Shown one piece after another: positions 17,811 to 27,123 of a stretch of 45,064 bases of DNA; within the stretch, counting starts at the first letter, position 1; each line of letters begins with the position of its first letter. This stretch comes from an uncultured Porphyromonadaceae bacterium (GTDB lineage: Bacteria; Bacteroidota; Bacteroidia; Bacteroidales; Muribaculaceae): contig CAMWVA010000010.1 in assembly GCA_947177575.1 (NCBI GenBank), positions 1 to 45,064 on the forward strand, read 5' to 3'. The notes below the pieces were generated by a model, which saw only the letters and a program-made list of their open reading frames with translations, made no database searches and was not told the DNA's origin. Both the position numbers and the translations under genes were made by a program.

Positions 17811-18506
17811 TTATGCTGTGGTGCGGGCTCGGCTGAGGGCCTGCATGAAGAGAGTAAGACCATCGGAAGTGGAGAAGGCGGATGAGGGGAGCCATAAGAA
17901 GCCTTGGCCGGCTATAGGTATTGTGACTGAGTCAAGACCTACGATGTAGGGACGCAGGGAGTCAAGAGGGAAGGTATGGACGACGGCCGGTGGCTTCTGC
18001 GAGAAGCTAACGAGGGGGTCGGAGGTATCGGATTTCTCCGAGTTATCTGATTTCTCCGAATTATCAGAGCTATCGGAATTATCTGATGAATCGGAGAAAT
18101 CCGATTTTTCCGATGACTCCGATAACTCTGATAATTCCGATAACTCGGATTTCTCTGATAACTCGGAGAGATCGGATACCCGTGCCCACACTCTGACGCA
18201 GAGGGCATCAGGCAGAAGTTCGATAGTATGGGGTAGCACATTAGCGACACAGGCTGTCCGCAGGCCGTAATTGATATAGAGAAGGGCCAGCATCAGAGGT
18301 GTGGCGATGAGAAGAATCATCAGGCCTACGATGAGCCAGCGCAAATCGAATATAGCCGCTATGCCAGCTGCTACTGTCAGTATGGCAGCACCGTATAACC
18401 ATGGCCGGCCGTAGAGGGTCATAAGGCGGGTGGCCATGATTCTGTGCGGCATCTCAAAGCGTATTGTAGCCGGATTATTTAGGCTGGCTTCAGGTGTCTG
18501 GCTCAT
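17811..18506 (-). CDS. membrane protein with (S-E/D-x)n low-complexity insertion
   Basis: two hydrophobic helices, then SELSEKSELSELSELSESSEKSDFSDSSDNSD...; ATG overlaps the upstream stop (ATGA). Confidence 0.7.
   Translation of the reverse strand: MSQTPEASLNNPATIRFEMPHRIMATRLMTLYGRPWLYGAAILTVAAGIAAIFDLRWLIVGLMILLIATPLMLALLYINYGLRTACVANVLPHTIELLPDALCVRVWARVSDLSELSEKSELSELSELSESSEKSDFSDSSDNSDSSDNSEKSDNSEKSDTSDPLVSFSQKPPAVVHTFPLDSLRPYIVGLDSVTIPIAGQGFLWLPSSAFSTSDGLTLFMQALSRARTTA
18019..18180. repeat. 9-bp degenerate tandem repeat TCNGANNNN, 18 units
   Basis: direct reading: tcggaggta tcggatttc tccgagtta tctgatttc tccgaatta ... tcggatacc, in phase over 162 bp. Confidence 0.9.
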
Positions 18507-19666
18507 TCTTCTTTTGCAGCATCTTTCTTTGCCGAGATACGCTGGTCGCGGAGCTCTCGTACACGGCGATATGTCTCCATATTCTGAGGCACAAGTACCT
18601 GTAGATAGCCTGTACCTTCGTCATTGGTGAGCACTGACATATCAATATAGTGATCGCCGCTGCCTTTGGTTATGGGAAAGACTTCGGCACGGCGTTTCTT
18701 TACACGATCACCCATAGGTGAATGACCGTTAGGACCGGTGCCACGCAGTTCGGCATCTACACCATCAGGCTGACACCATACCGGTATTATCTCCGCACAG
18801 GGAGGATACCCCATACCGGTCCACATTATATATTCATCAGCCAACTGGCCCGGTGTAATGGAAGCAGCGTCGGCTACGGGTACACAGCCTTCGATAACGA
18901 TAGTCGCTGTCGATTTGTAACGTGGAATAAAGTCCTGATCTATTACCCAGCGTTCATCACCGGCAGCAAAATCACGCTGTTTTAGGTCGTGATAGAATGA
19001 GCGGCTTGCCACCTCAGTGAGTAATTCAGGAGTGATGTTACCGTCAGCAGCATACGGACGCAGTATCTTTTCAGCATTGGCCTCACGTATGAAACCATAT
19101 CCCTCATTAGGGCGTCCGGAATGACTGTAGTTAGTGCGTATAAGTACGTGGTCAGGAGCATCTGCAAGGTCATAACGTATATACGAATTATTATTAGTCT
19201 CGAAATAAGCACCGTTACCTTCAGCATCAATAACACCGAAGTTAGCCTCCACTCCCATAGGTCGGGGATAGGAGTCAAGCAAACGTGCAAAATCGTCAAC
19301 CGTACGGCATGAGCGGAGTGCAGCTGTCATAAGCACTCCTTCACGGTCCATTTTAGAGTTTGGTACCTTATCGTTTTTGATGTTGTATGATGCAGTGTTC
19401 ATAACTGCGAATCCCACTTCGTTCATGCCGGTCCACGCCTCTTTAAGATTACGATCGGCGGCATTGAACAGAGCTACGTATGCAAAAGCACCGTTGCGTG
19501 CGGGTACATACTCCACCTTATTGTCAGTAGTGCTGGTGTCACGGTGTTTCCAAAGCATTGGACGCCCGTACGGACTGGCTTCAGCACCGATTATAGCTGA
19601 AGTACAAGCCAGTGATGCAACAGCGCCCTGAAGGCAACAAAGCAGGCACAGAAGTTGTTTATACAT
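18503..19666 (-). CDS. C45/choloylglycine-type Ntn-hydrolase (secreted)
   Basis: signal peptide then ACTSAIIGAEASPYGRPMLWKHRDT with candidate nucleophile Cys; NTASYNIKND, FARLLDSYPRPMGVEANFGVIDAEGNGAYFETNN. Confidence 0.7.
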   Translation of the reverse strand: MYKQLLCLLCCLQGAVASLACTSAIIGAEASPYGRPMLWKHRDTSTTDNKVEYVPARNGAFAYVALFNAADRNLKEAWTGMNEVGFAVMNTASYNIKNDKVPNSKMDREGVLMTAALRSCRTVDDFARLLDSYPRPMGVEANFGVIDAEGNGAYFETNNNSYIRYDLADAPDHVLIRTNYSHSGRPNEGYGFIREANAEKILRPYAADGNITPELLTEVASRSFYHDLKQRDFAAGDERWVIDQDFIPRYKSTATIVIEGCVPVADAASITPGQLADEYIMWTGMGYPPCAEIIPVWCQPDGVDAELRGTGPNGHSPMGDRVKKRRAEVFPITKGSGDHYIDMSVLTNDEGTGYLQVLVPQNMETYRRVRELRDQRISAKKDAAKEE

Positions 19667-19808
19667 AGTGAGTCGGATAGATTCATTATAAAGCTGTCGG
19701 AGCGGCTCACCACTCTAACAAGCTTACAAAAATAGTGTAAATACTCCGCATCTGCAATAGCCGGAGTTAACCCGATATGAAAGATAACATAAAAACCAAT
19801 TACTCACC

Positions 19809-19991
19809 ATGCACTTACCAGAAGATCCCAACATGCTTGTAAGCCTCGTCAATATGAAACTTCGTGATGAATTTCCGGACCTCGCCGACCTTTGCTTATC
19901 GCTTGGTGTCGATGAGGCAGACCTGAAACAGCGCCTTGCCGATGCCGGTTATCATTATGATAATACTGCCAATCGGTTTACAGCTGTATAA
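19809..19991 (+). CDS. DUF4250 domain-containing small protein
   Basis: LPEDPNMLVSLVNMKLRDEFPDLADLCLSLGVDEADLKQRLADAGYHYD. Confidence 0.85.
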   Translation: MHLPEDPNMLVSLVNMKLRDEFPDLADLCLSLGVDEADLKQRLADAGYHYDNTANRFTAV

Positions 19992-20216
19992 CAGGTTTTA
20001 GTAGTTTCGTTATAAGGCAAGCGTACCGCTAAAGACACTGTTTCGGAGCTGAAATGTTAATGAGAGTTGAATTAGTTTAAACACTCATAACGCAATGAAA
20101 TTTTCCACTGTTAAGATGTTGTAATTATACAGAAAGCAATATGGATAAGTATCCGGCAGTCCGAGATGGATAGTCGTATATGAGATAAAATTAGATATAG
20201 TTTATAGTGGAATCGT

Positions 20217-20250
20217 GAGAGAGGCGTTAGTGGAAGCGCCTCTCTTTTTT
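20217..20250 (+). terminator. hairpin terminator
   Basis: GAGAGGCG-N10-CGCCTCTC followed by TTTTTTT. Confidence 0.8.
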
Positions 20251-20407
20251 TAGTATGTAAGATATTTGTACCCATTTTGTCAGGAATACAGCATGAAATG
20301 TAAACTCTTGACAGACGAAAAGTGTTAAAATATCGTTAACATTTAATACACTCTATAGTATATTGTTCTACTAAAAACTAATAATCAACTACTTATATCC
20401 ATAGTAT

Positions 20408-21283
20408 ATGAGACTTGACGGAAGAAGACAAAGCAGTAATGTGCAGGACCGCCGTGGAGGCGGAGGTTCAGGTAAACGTGTAGCCGGAATCGGCGGCATA
20501 GGCGCCATGATAATCGCAGCGATAGTGGTATGGATCAGTGGAGGTAATCCGCTATCGGTAATCAATATGCAAGGTATAACAGGCGGCGGAGAGGGTCAGG
20601 AGATACAAGGCACATACGAACCTACGGCTCAGGAGCAGGAATATGCACAGTTTGCTTCTACAATACTTGCCGGTACCGAAGATGTATGGACCGAGGAATT
20701 TAAGAAAATGGGTCTGACTTATACACCTCCTAAGATGGTGCTTTATACCGGTTCTACTCAGTCTGCCTGTGGGCAAGGCCAGGCTTCGATGGGGCCTTTC
20801 TATTGTTCAGGTGACCAGACAGTATACATAGACCTATCATTCTTTGACCAGCTTCAGAAACAGATGGGTGCTGAAGGTGATTTCGCTTGTGCATACGTGA
20901 TAGCGCATGAAGTAGGACACCATGTTCAGAATCTTCTCGGCACTCTCAATGATACCCACCGCGAGATGTCGCGTGTCAGTACTACAGCTGCCAATCAGCT
21001 GAGTGTACGCCTCGAACTTCAGGCTGATTATTATGCAGGTGTATGGGCTTATCATGATAATGAGATGTTCGGTTCTCTTGAGCCGGGCGATATAGAAGAA
21101 GGCCTGCGTGCCGCCTCGAAGATTGGTGATGACTACCTTCAGAAACAGGCACAGGGTTATGCTGTTCCGGAGACATTTAATCACGGTCGTAGCGACCAGC
21201 GTGTACGCTGGCTTGAACGCGGAGCCAAAACAGGAAGTGTCGCCGGCGGAGATACTTTCAAACCTGCTTACAATAATCTTTAA
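20408..21283 (+). CDS. YpfJ-family neutral zinc metallopeptidase
   Basis: MRLDGRRQSSNVQDRRGGGG start, VIAHEVGHHVQNLLG, ELQADYYAGVWAY, NHGRSDQRVRWLERG. Confidence 0.92.
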   Translation: MRLDGRRQSSNVQDRRGGGGSGKRVAGIGGIGAMIIAAIVVWISGGNPLSVINMQGITGGGEGQEIQGTYEPTAQEQEYAQFASTILAGTEDVWTEEFKKMGLTYTPPKMVLYTGSTQSACGQGQASMGPFYCSGDQTVYIDLSFFDQLQKQMGAEGDFACAYVIAHEVGHHVQNLLGTLNDTHREMSRVSTTAANQLSVRLELQADYYAGVWAYHDNEMFGSLEPGDIEEGLRAASKIGDDYLQKQAQGYAVPETFNHGRSDQRVRWLERGAKTGSVAGGDTFKPAYNNL

Positions 21284-21288
21284 ACTTA

Positions 21289-21354
21289 AAGAATCAGACG
21301 ATATAAAAAGCACCTTCCGAAGTCGGAAGGTGCTTTTTATATCGTCTGATTCTT
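21289..21354. terminator. long perfect hairpin between convergent genes
   Basis: 32-bp perfect arms AAGAATCAGACGATATAAAAAGCACCTTCCGA with 2-nt loop. Confidence 0.85.
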
Positions 21355-21377
21355 ACTGATTTATATTTAGCAGACGC

Positions 21378-22277
21378 TTACCTGAAAGTAGCGTAGAGAC
21401 CATCAATAATACCGTCTGCCACACCGATAACAGGAACGATTATACGGCGAGCTTTAGTGATAGAGGCTATATTAAGAAAAATCTCGGCAGCAGGAATGAT
21501 AACGTCGGCACGGTCAGGCTTAAGGTCATAACGCGTCATGCGCTGTTCGACACTGAGTGGTTTGAGTATATGATATAGATGAGAAAGTTCTTCGACACTG
21601 AAAGAGGAGTCAGAAGCATCTTTATCCTGAGCCATTTTATAAAGCCGGTTGATGTTACCGCCAGAACCGATGATAGTAAGACCGGGGTGAGCTTCAGCTA
21701 AAGCAGCAAGCTGTTCGTTCATGCGTACCCATTCCTCAGGTTTGACCTTCTCGGTCAGAATACGCACTGTTCCGATGTTGAACGACATGGAAGCCAACAG
21801 TTCGCCGTCACATAGGAAATTACACTCTGTGCTGCCACCGCCCACATCAACATAAAGGTAATTGCCTTGTGCCTCGTGGCCAAGACGTTCCAGATGATTA
21901 TTGTAGACGATACGTGCCTCTTCTTCGCCAGCTATGATTTCGATACGTATACCGGTCTCTGATTCGATTTTTTTAATGAGTTCTTTGCCATTTTCGGCAT
22001 CACGCATAGCCGAGGTGGCGCAGGCACGCATTATATCGACATCGTAAATCTTCATCAGCTGACGGTAGGCTTTCATTAAACGAAGCAGGTTTTCAGCACG
22101 TTGTGGTGATACTTTGCCTTTAGCGAAAACGTCGAATCCGAGACGTAACGGCACACGCAGCAACAGCAGTTTTTTGAGTGCTTTATCTTCGGGAGTGGCA
22201 TTCTTATCCACACGCTTTATAAGGAGCCGGACAGCATTAGAGCCTATATCAATAGCGGCAAAAGTTTCGGGTTTCAT
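21378..22277 (-). CDS. exopolyphosphatase / Ppx-GppA phosphatase
   Basis: AAIDIGSNAVRLLI, ATSAMRDAENG, YVDVGGGSTE, IIGSGGNINRL. Confidence 0.93.
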   Translation of the reverse strand: MKPETFAAIDIGSNAVRLLIKRVDKNATPEDKALKKLLLLRVPLRLGFDVFAKGKVSPQRAENLLRLMKAYRQLMKIYDVDIMRACATSAMRDAENGKELIKKIESETGIRIEIIAGEEEARIVYNNHLERLGHEAQGNYLYVDVGGGSTECNFLCDGELLASMSFNIGTVRILTEKVKPEEWVRMNEQLAALAEAHPGLTIIGSGGNINRLYKMAQDKDASDSSFSVEELSHLYHILKPLSVEQRMTRYDLKPDRADVIIPAAEIFLNIASITKARRIIVPVIGVADGIIDGLYATFR

Positions 22278-22281
22278 AGCT

Positions 22282-24342
22282 TTAACTGATAATTCGTTTA
22301 TTATATTTATCGTGGAGGTACTGCTGCGAACGGAAGGGCTCTTCCGAGCGGCCGGGAGCCATAAGATTACGTCCTGTGCCGTCTGCTACGCGGGCATGAG
22401 TATTGTCACGTAGAGCGGCTTCCACAGTGTCAAGACAATCGGCTTTGATATCATCGTCGAGTACGGGTACGACTACTTCAACACGATGGTCAAGATTACG
22501 CGGCATCCAATCGGCTGAACCTAAAAAGACATCCCATTTGCCATTATGGCAGAAACAGAAAATACGCGAGTGTTCCAGATAGCGGTCAATAATGCCGGAA
22601 GCGTGTATTGTGTCACTCTTTCCCTTAAGCCCTGTTACCATCGAAAAATTACCTCGTACAGCAATCTCAACAGGTACTCCCTCACGTGAGGCGCGGTACA
22701 GTAATTCTACCATACCTATATCCGTAATGTGGTTTATCTTTATTTTTATACCGCTCTGACGACCTTTGCGATGATTGGCTATCTCACGTTCGATAAGTTC
22801 GGTGAAGCGTTGACGCATATTTACCGGTGACATGAGTATATGCTTAAGTTCAGGCAGACGGAACGGACGGTTAATGAAAGCGAATACCTGTTTTATGTCG
22901 TTGACTAATGCAGGGCGCGAAGTCATAAGAAAATAGTCGGTATAGGATTTGGCATTACCTTCATGAAAGTTACCGGTACCGGCTACGGCTATGTCGTGGC
23001 CATGTTTCATGCCTATGAGAAGAAGTTTGGAGTGTACCTTCAGACCCTCGACACCAAACACAACATTGATGCCGGCTTCCTGCATGGTTTTTGCCCATGA
23101 TATGTTGCTTGACTCGTCGAAGCGTGCGAGCAATTCAACTACTACAGTAACTTTTTTGCCGTTGCGTGCCGCGCATATAAGTGCTTTTACTATCTTTGAA
23201 TTTTTTGCCACACGATAGAGTGTCATTTTGATACTCTTTACGTGACGGGAGACAGCCGCTTCCTGCAGGAGCCTTATTATATAATCAAATGTATGATAGG
23301 GTACATGTATAAATCGGTCAGAAGAAGAAATAAGCTGTAACAGACTTTCGCCGGTTTTAAGTTCGGGAGGTACGACCGGGCGCCATTCTTCATAGCGCAA
23401 GTCATTACGGCCCATCACCGGAAAACTCATGAAGTCTTTGTGATTATGATAACGGCCGGAGGGTTTGACAGTATCGAGGGTGTCAAGTTTCAGTTTCTTC
23501 ATCAAAGTTTTGAGAAGATTCTCAGGCATAGCCGCGTCATATATGACACGCAGGGCAGCTCCGTTGCGCCGGCTTTTGACGCCACGTGCAATCTTCTGCA
23601 ACGGACCGGAACTGCTGTCATTATCAAGATCCATTTCGGCATCTTTGGTAAATTTAAATGAGTAAGCTTTAAAATCGGTGTATCCCATACCCGGGAACAT
23701 CATCGGTAATGAAAAGCGCACTACGTCGTCAAGATACATGACACAATGTTTACCGTCAGCGTCGGGCAGCTGTATGAAACGTCCGCATTCGTCAGCAGGA
23801 AGCTGTAATACGGCATAATCAGTCTTACGTCCCGGTCCTTGCAGTTCTATGGCAAGATAAATGCGGCTGTCACTCTCACGACTGAACACATCAAGGTGAC
23901 TTAACCATATAGGAGTAAGGCAAGGACCTACCTGACTTCGGAACAGACAACGAACGTGATGTTGCTGTTCGGGAGTCAGAGTTGTTTCGTTGACAAGTAT
24001 AATACCTTCGTTTTCGAGTGTGGTACGGAGTTCGGCAAGAGCCTGTTCATATTCGGCAGAAAACTCAGCATCCATAACTGTGAGTTGGGTGAACAGTTCG
24101 CGAGCCTGCCGGGCCTCAGCTGCAACTTCACGGCCGGTCATTTCTGCCAGACGCGAAAGAGTGGCCATACGGACACGGAAAAATTCGTCGAGATTACTTG
24201 AATAAATACCTAAAAAGGTAAGACGGTCAAGGGTGGGCACGTCTTCGCGTCGTGCTTCCTGGAGGATGCGGTGGTTGAAAAACATCCAGCTTCTGTCGCG
24301 CTCTATATAATAAGGAGTAGGTTTGGTAAGTGTGTCAGACAT
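22282..24342 (-). CDS. ppk1: polyphosphate kinase 1
   Basis: RDRSWMFFNHRILQEA, FLGIYSSNLDEFFRVR, FDESSNISWAKTMQEAGINVVFGVEGLKVHSKLLLI, GTGNFHEGNAKSYTD. Confidence 0.95.
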   Translation of the reverse strand: MSDTLTKPTPYYIERDRSWMFFNHRILQEARREDVPTLDRLTFLGIYSSNLDEFFRVRMATLSRLAEMTGREVAAEARQARELFTQLTVMDAEFSAEYEQALAELRTTLENEGIILVNETTLTPEQQHHVRCLFRSQVGPCLTPIWLSHLDVFSRESDSRIYLAIELQGPGRKTDYAVLQLPADECGRFIQLPDADGKHCVMYLDDVVRFSLPMMFPGMGYTDFKAYSFKFTKDAEMDLDNDSSSGPLQKIARGVKSRRNGAALRVIYDAAMPENLLKTLMKKLKLDTLDTVKPSGRYHNHKDFMSFPVMGRNDLRYEEWRPVVPPELKTGESLLQLISSSDRFIHVPYHTFDYIIRLLQEAAVSRHVKSIKMTLYRVAKNSKIVKALICAARNGKKVTVVVELLARFDESSNISWAKTMQEAGINVVFGVEGLKVHSKLLLIGMKHGHDIAVAGTGNFHEGNAKSYTDYFLMTSRPALVNDIKQVFAFINRPFRLPELKHILMSPVNMRQRFTELIEREIANHRKGRQSGIKIKINHITDIGMVELLYRASREGVPVEIAVRGNFSMVTGLKGKSDTIHASGIIDRYLEHSRIFCFCHNGKWDVFLGSADWMPRNLDHRVEVVVPVLDDDIKADCLDTVEAALRDNTHARVADGTGRNLMAPGRSEEPFRSQQYLHDKYNKRIIS

Positions 24343-24486
24343 AGTTGTTAGGCCGCCTGCGCTTTATGGCGTACAGCTAAATTACAAACAGCCCGGGTGT
24401 ATACCTTGTTCAGATTTGATAGTAAGAGGAGAAATTTTATCTTATAAATCTTATCTTTATAAGTTATTCTATATTCTTCTATATTC

Positions 24487-24900
24487 TTAGGAGAGATGAC
24501 GGTCGATGGCGAGGGCCATGTACTGCATGAGGGGCGAGGCGTCACTACGTAGGGTATCGGCGACTTCAGCAGCGAAAGGAAGGCGTTTCATCAGCCGGAA
24601 CCCTAACATATCAGCTTCTTCGCGATTACGGATTTCACGAGCCAGACGTACTGCTTTTTCGAAGTCAACTTCGGAGGGTGGGAATATATAGCAAGCTAAG
24701 AGCCGGCTTTCGCGTACTTCCGTATCGGCCCATAAAGCATCGGCTAAAGCTGTACTTTGTGTCAGAGTCCTGCTAATGGCAGCCAAGTCGGGTACCTGTA
24801 GTCCGAATATAGTCTTATAGTCTTCGCCACCTTTACGTAATGCATCGGCTACGATACCGTTACGGCGTGCAAAAAATTGATGTTTTATATCTTTAAGCAT
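24487..24900 (-). CDS. DNA alkylation repair (AlkD-like HEAT repeat) protein, short form
   Basis: FGLQVPDLAAISRTL, ALWADTEVRESRLLACYIFPP. Confidence 0.65.
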   Translation of the reverse strand: MLKDIKHQFFARRNGIVADALRKGGEDYKTIFGLQVPDLAAISRTLTQSTALADALWADTEVRESRLLACYIFPPSEVDFEKAVRLAREIRNREEADMLGFRLMKRLPFAAEVADTLRSDASPLMQYMALAIDRHLS

Positions 24901-24937
24901 AGAATTAATTTTAGTAATAATTAGTAATAAATGGAGT

Positions 24938-24979
24938 ATGTCATTTAGGGAAATGTCTTGACATTTCCCTAAATGACAT
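24938..24979. terminator. perfect hairpin
   Basis: ATGTCATTTAGGGAAATGTC-TT-GACATTTCCCTAAATGACAT, downstream of the minus-strand M49 gene. Confidence 0.75.
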
Positions 24980-25070
24980 GTTACAAAGTGATATTTTTAC
25001 AGATAATTAACTTCGACACACTCTCAGAATTCAGTGTTGTGAAGTTGTTCTGCTTATGTAGGAACCGTAA

Positions 25071-27098
25071 TCAGTAACCGAGTGTAGAGAACTCACGGCT
25101 CAGACGTAGCATCTGATCGGCATAGCCTTCGGTGTAATCGAGAGTTATATCTGTAATTTCACCGTCTGGTCCGTATATCGGAGTATATACCGGATTAACA
25201 AAGCCTCTGTAGGGGGGAATGTTGAGTTTGGCGTAGCGGTCGAGTACTTCCTTATGCAGTTTGGGGTCAACCTTAACAGCATATTTCTGTACCAGTTTAT
25301 TACCGGCTTCATAATCACCCTCACTCTTGATACGCTGTATCTCGGCTAATAACTGACCGATAAGTTCACGCATCTTAGGATAATCGTTAATCTTGACGAA
25401 GGTCTTTCCGTTTTTCTTTACAAGTTCGACAACTTTGTCTTTCTTACCGTGATCAAGCACCCATGCAGCAATAAGCTGACGGTTGCGCATGTGAGCCTCT
25501 TCAACATCCTTGCCGGGTTCGATACGGTTTAACTGAGTCATAAGACCGTTCAGCATATATTTGTAATATTCGGCCTTATAAGCATCAGGATTATCAATGA
25601 TACCTAATTCGAGTAGCTTGGGGTCGGCCAGATAATAAAGAGCGAACAGGTCTGCACGAGCTTCTTCAAGAGTTGAGCCGTTTTCCTTGAGAGCATCCGG
25701 GTCAACACCGGGCATAAGTTGTCCTGAAGCATGTCCGAGACATTCGTGCAGGTCGGTATGAAGCATATCGGTTATATATAAATAATCTTCCATCAGCTTG
25801 GCTGTAGGAGCATCGATAACGAATTCCTCGTTAAAGCCGTTACCGTGTGAAGCCATGTCGTATGCTTCTGTTATATTTTCGAGAGTCACTGACTTCGAAC
25901 CGTGAGCTGCACGAATCCAGTTTGCATTGGGCAGGTTGATACCTATAGCAGTTGAAGGGAAAGCATCGCCGGCCAGCATTGCGGCTGTTATGACCTTAGC
26001 CGAAACGCCCTTAACCACAGGTTTGCGGAATTTCGGGTCAACCGGCGCGTGATCTTCAAACCATTGAGCATTGGACGAGATTGTTTCGGTGCGGTGTGAA
26101 GCCTTACGATTTTTAAAATTAACGTATGCTTCCCACGAGCCTGTCATACCCAACGGATCACCATAACTCTCAATAAAGCCGTTGACAAAATCAACATCGC
26201 TGGCTGTATCTTCAGCCCAGAGAATCGAATACTCATCAAAGAGTTTGAGGTCACCGGTGATATAATAATCTATGAGTTTGGTGATATAGGCACGCTGAGC
26301 ATCATTTTCAGCCACACTCTTAGCCATATCGAGCCAATAAATAATCTTTGCTATAGCCGGCCCGTAGAGACCGTTGAGATGATAGTGCTGTTCGACAATT
26401 TTACCGTTTTCCTTAACCACACGCGAATTAAGACCGTATGAGATAGGGGTAGGATCATTGGGGTCTTTAAGCATATTATAATATGCTTCGACTTCTGCCT
26501 GTGTCACACCGTCGCCATAGAGATTGTTGGCTGAAGTTGCTATCACGTCTTGCGTACCATCCTGATTCACTTTCTTTGCCATTACAGTAGGATCAAAGAT
26601 GACAGGGTCGAGCACCTCAAGCATCTGATTTACGGTCTGACCTTTTTCTAAGGGAAGCGAGTCGGCAGGAAGCTGCTTTACCTGTGCGTCAAACCATGCC
26701 TGTGAGAAGCCGGGGGTAAACTTATCATTAGAATAATGGTGATGAATACCGTTACCGAACCATACCTGTTTCAGATACTTTTCGAAAGCCTTGAACTCAG
26801 CGTTCTGACGGTCGCCTTTATAAGAAGTGTACAGAGCTTCGAGCAGAGCACGTATCTGGAGATTGTAGCGTCCGTTCTGGTCCCAGATTATATCACGTCC
26901 GGCCTGTGCAGCCTGTGACAGATAGTAGAGCATCTTTTTCTGCTGAAGAGATAGCTGATTGAACTCAGGGACTTCGTAACGAAGCACTTCGATGTCGGCA
27001 AAGTTATCGACATGATAGTTGAAATTCTTATCCTCGGCGGCATGAGCGCTAACAGCAGCGAGACTGCCGATGAGGAGAGCGGGAAGGAAATGTTTCAT
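25071..27098 (-). CDS. dipeptidyl peptidase III-like (M49) metallopeptidase
   Basis: HECLGH (HExxGH) motif, EEARADLFALYY; signal peptide from MKHFLPALLIGSLAAVSAHA. Confidence 0.9.
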   Translation of the reverse strand: MKHFLPALLIGSLAAVSAHAAEDKNFNYHVDNFADIEVLRYEVPEFNQLSLQQKKMLYYLSQAAQAGRDIIWDQNGRYNLQIRALLEALYTSYKGDRQNAEFKAFEKYLKQVWFGNGIHHHYSNDKFTPGFSQAWFDAQVKQLPADSLPLEKGQTVNQMLEVLDPVIFDPTVMAKKVNQDGTQDVIATSANNLYGDGVTQAEVEAYYNMLKDPNDPTPISYGLNSRVVKENGKIVEQHYHLNGLYGPAIAKIIYWLDMAKSVAENDAQRAYITKLIDYYITGDLKLFDEYSILWAEDTASDVDFVNGFIESYGDPLGMTGSWEAYVNFKNRKASHRTETISSNAQWFEDHAPVDPKFRKPVVKGVSAKVITAAMLAGDAFPSTAIGINLPNANWIRAAHGSKSVTLENITEAYDMASHGNGFNEEFVIDAPTAKLMEDYLYITDMLHTDLHECLGHASGQLMPGVDPDALKENGSTLEEARADLFALYYLADPKLLELGIIDNPDAYKAEYYKYMLNGLMTQLNRIEPGKDVEEAHMRNRQLIAAWVLDHGKKDKVVELVKKNGKTFVKINDYPKMRELIGQLLAEIQRIKSEGDYEAGNKLVQKYAVKVDPKLHKEVLDRYAKLNIPPYRGFVNPVYTPIYGPDGEITDITLDYTEGYADQMLRLSREFSTLGY

Positions 27099-27123
27099 TA
27101 TAAATAGGTTTAGTGATTTGATG

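Noticed and set aside
17602-17895. N-terminal Pro-rich extension of the thioesterase ORF
   Set aside because: Overlaps the 3' end of the neighbouring gene and runs through low-complexity repeat; conserved 4HBT sequence starts near 17559.
17939-18250. Alternative-frame minus ORF over the 9-bp repeat (NPSYRNYQSYRSHRKN...)
   Set aside because: Open only because the 9-bp periodic repeat lacks stops in several frames; the 17811-18506 frame has TM helices and gene coupling.
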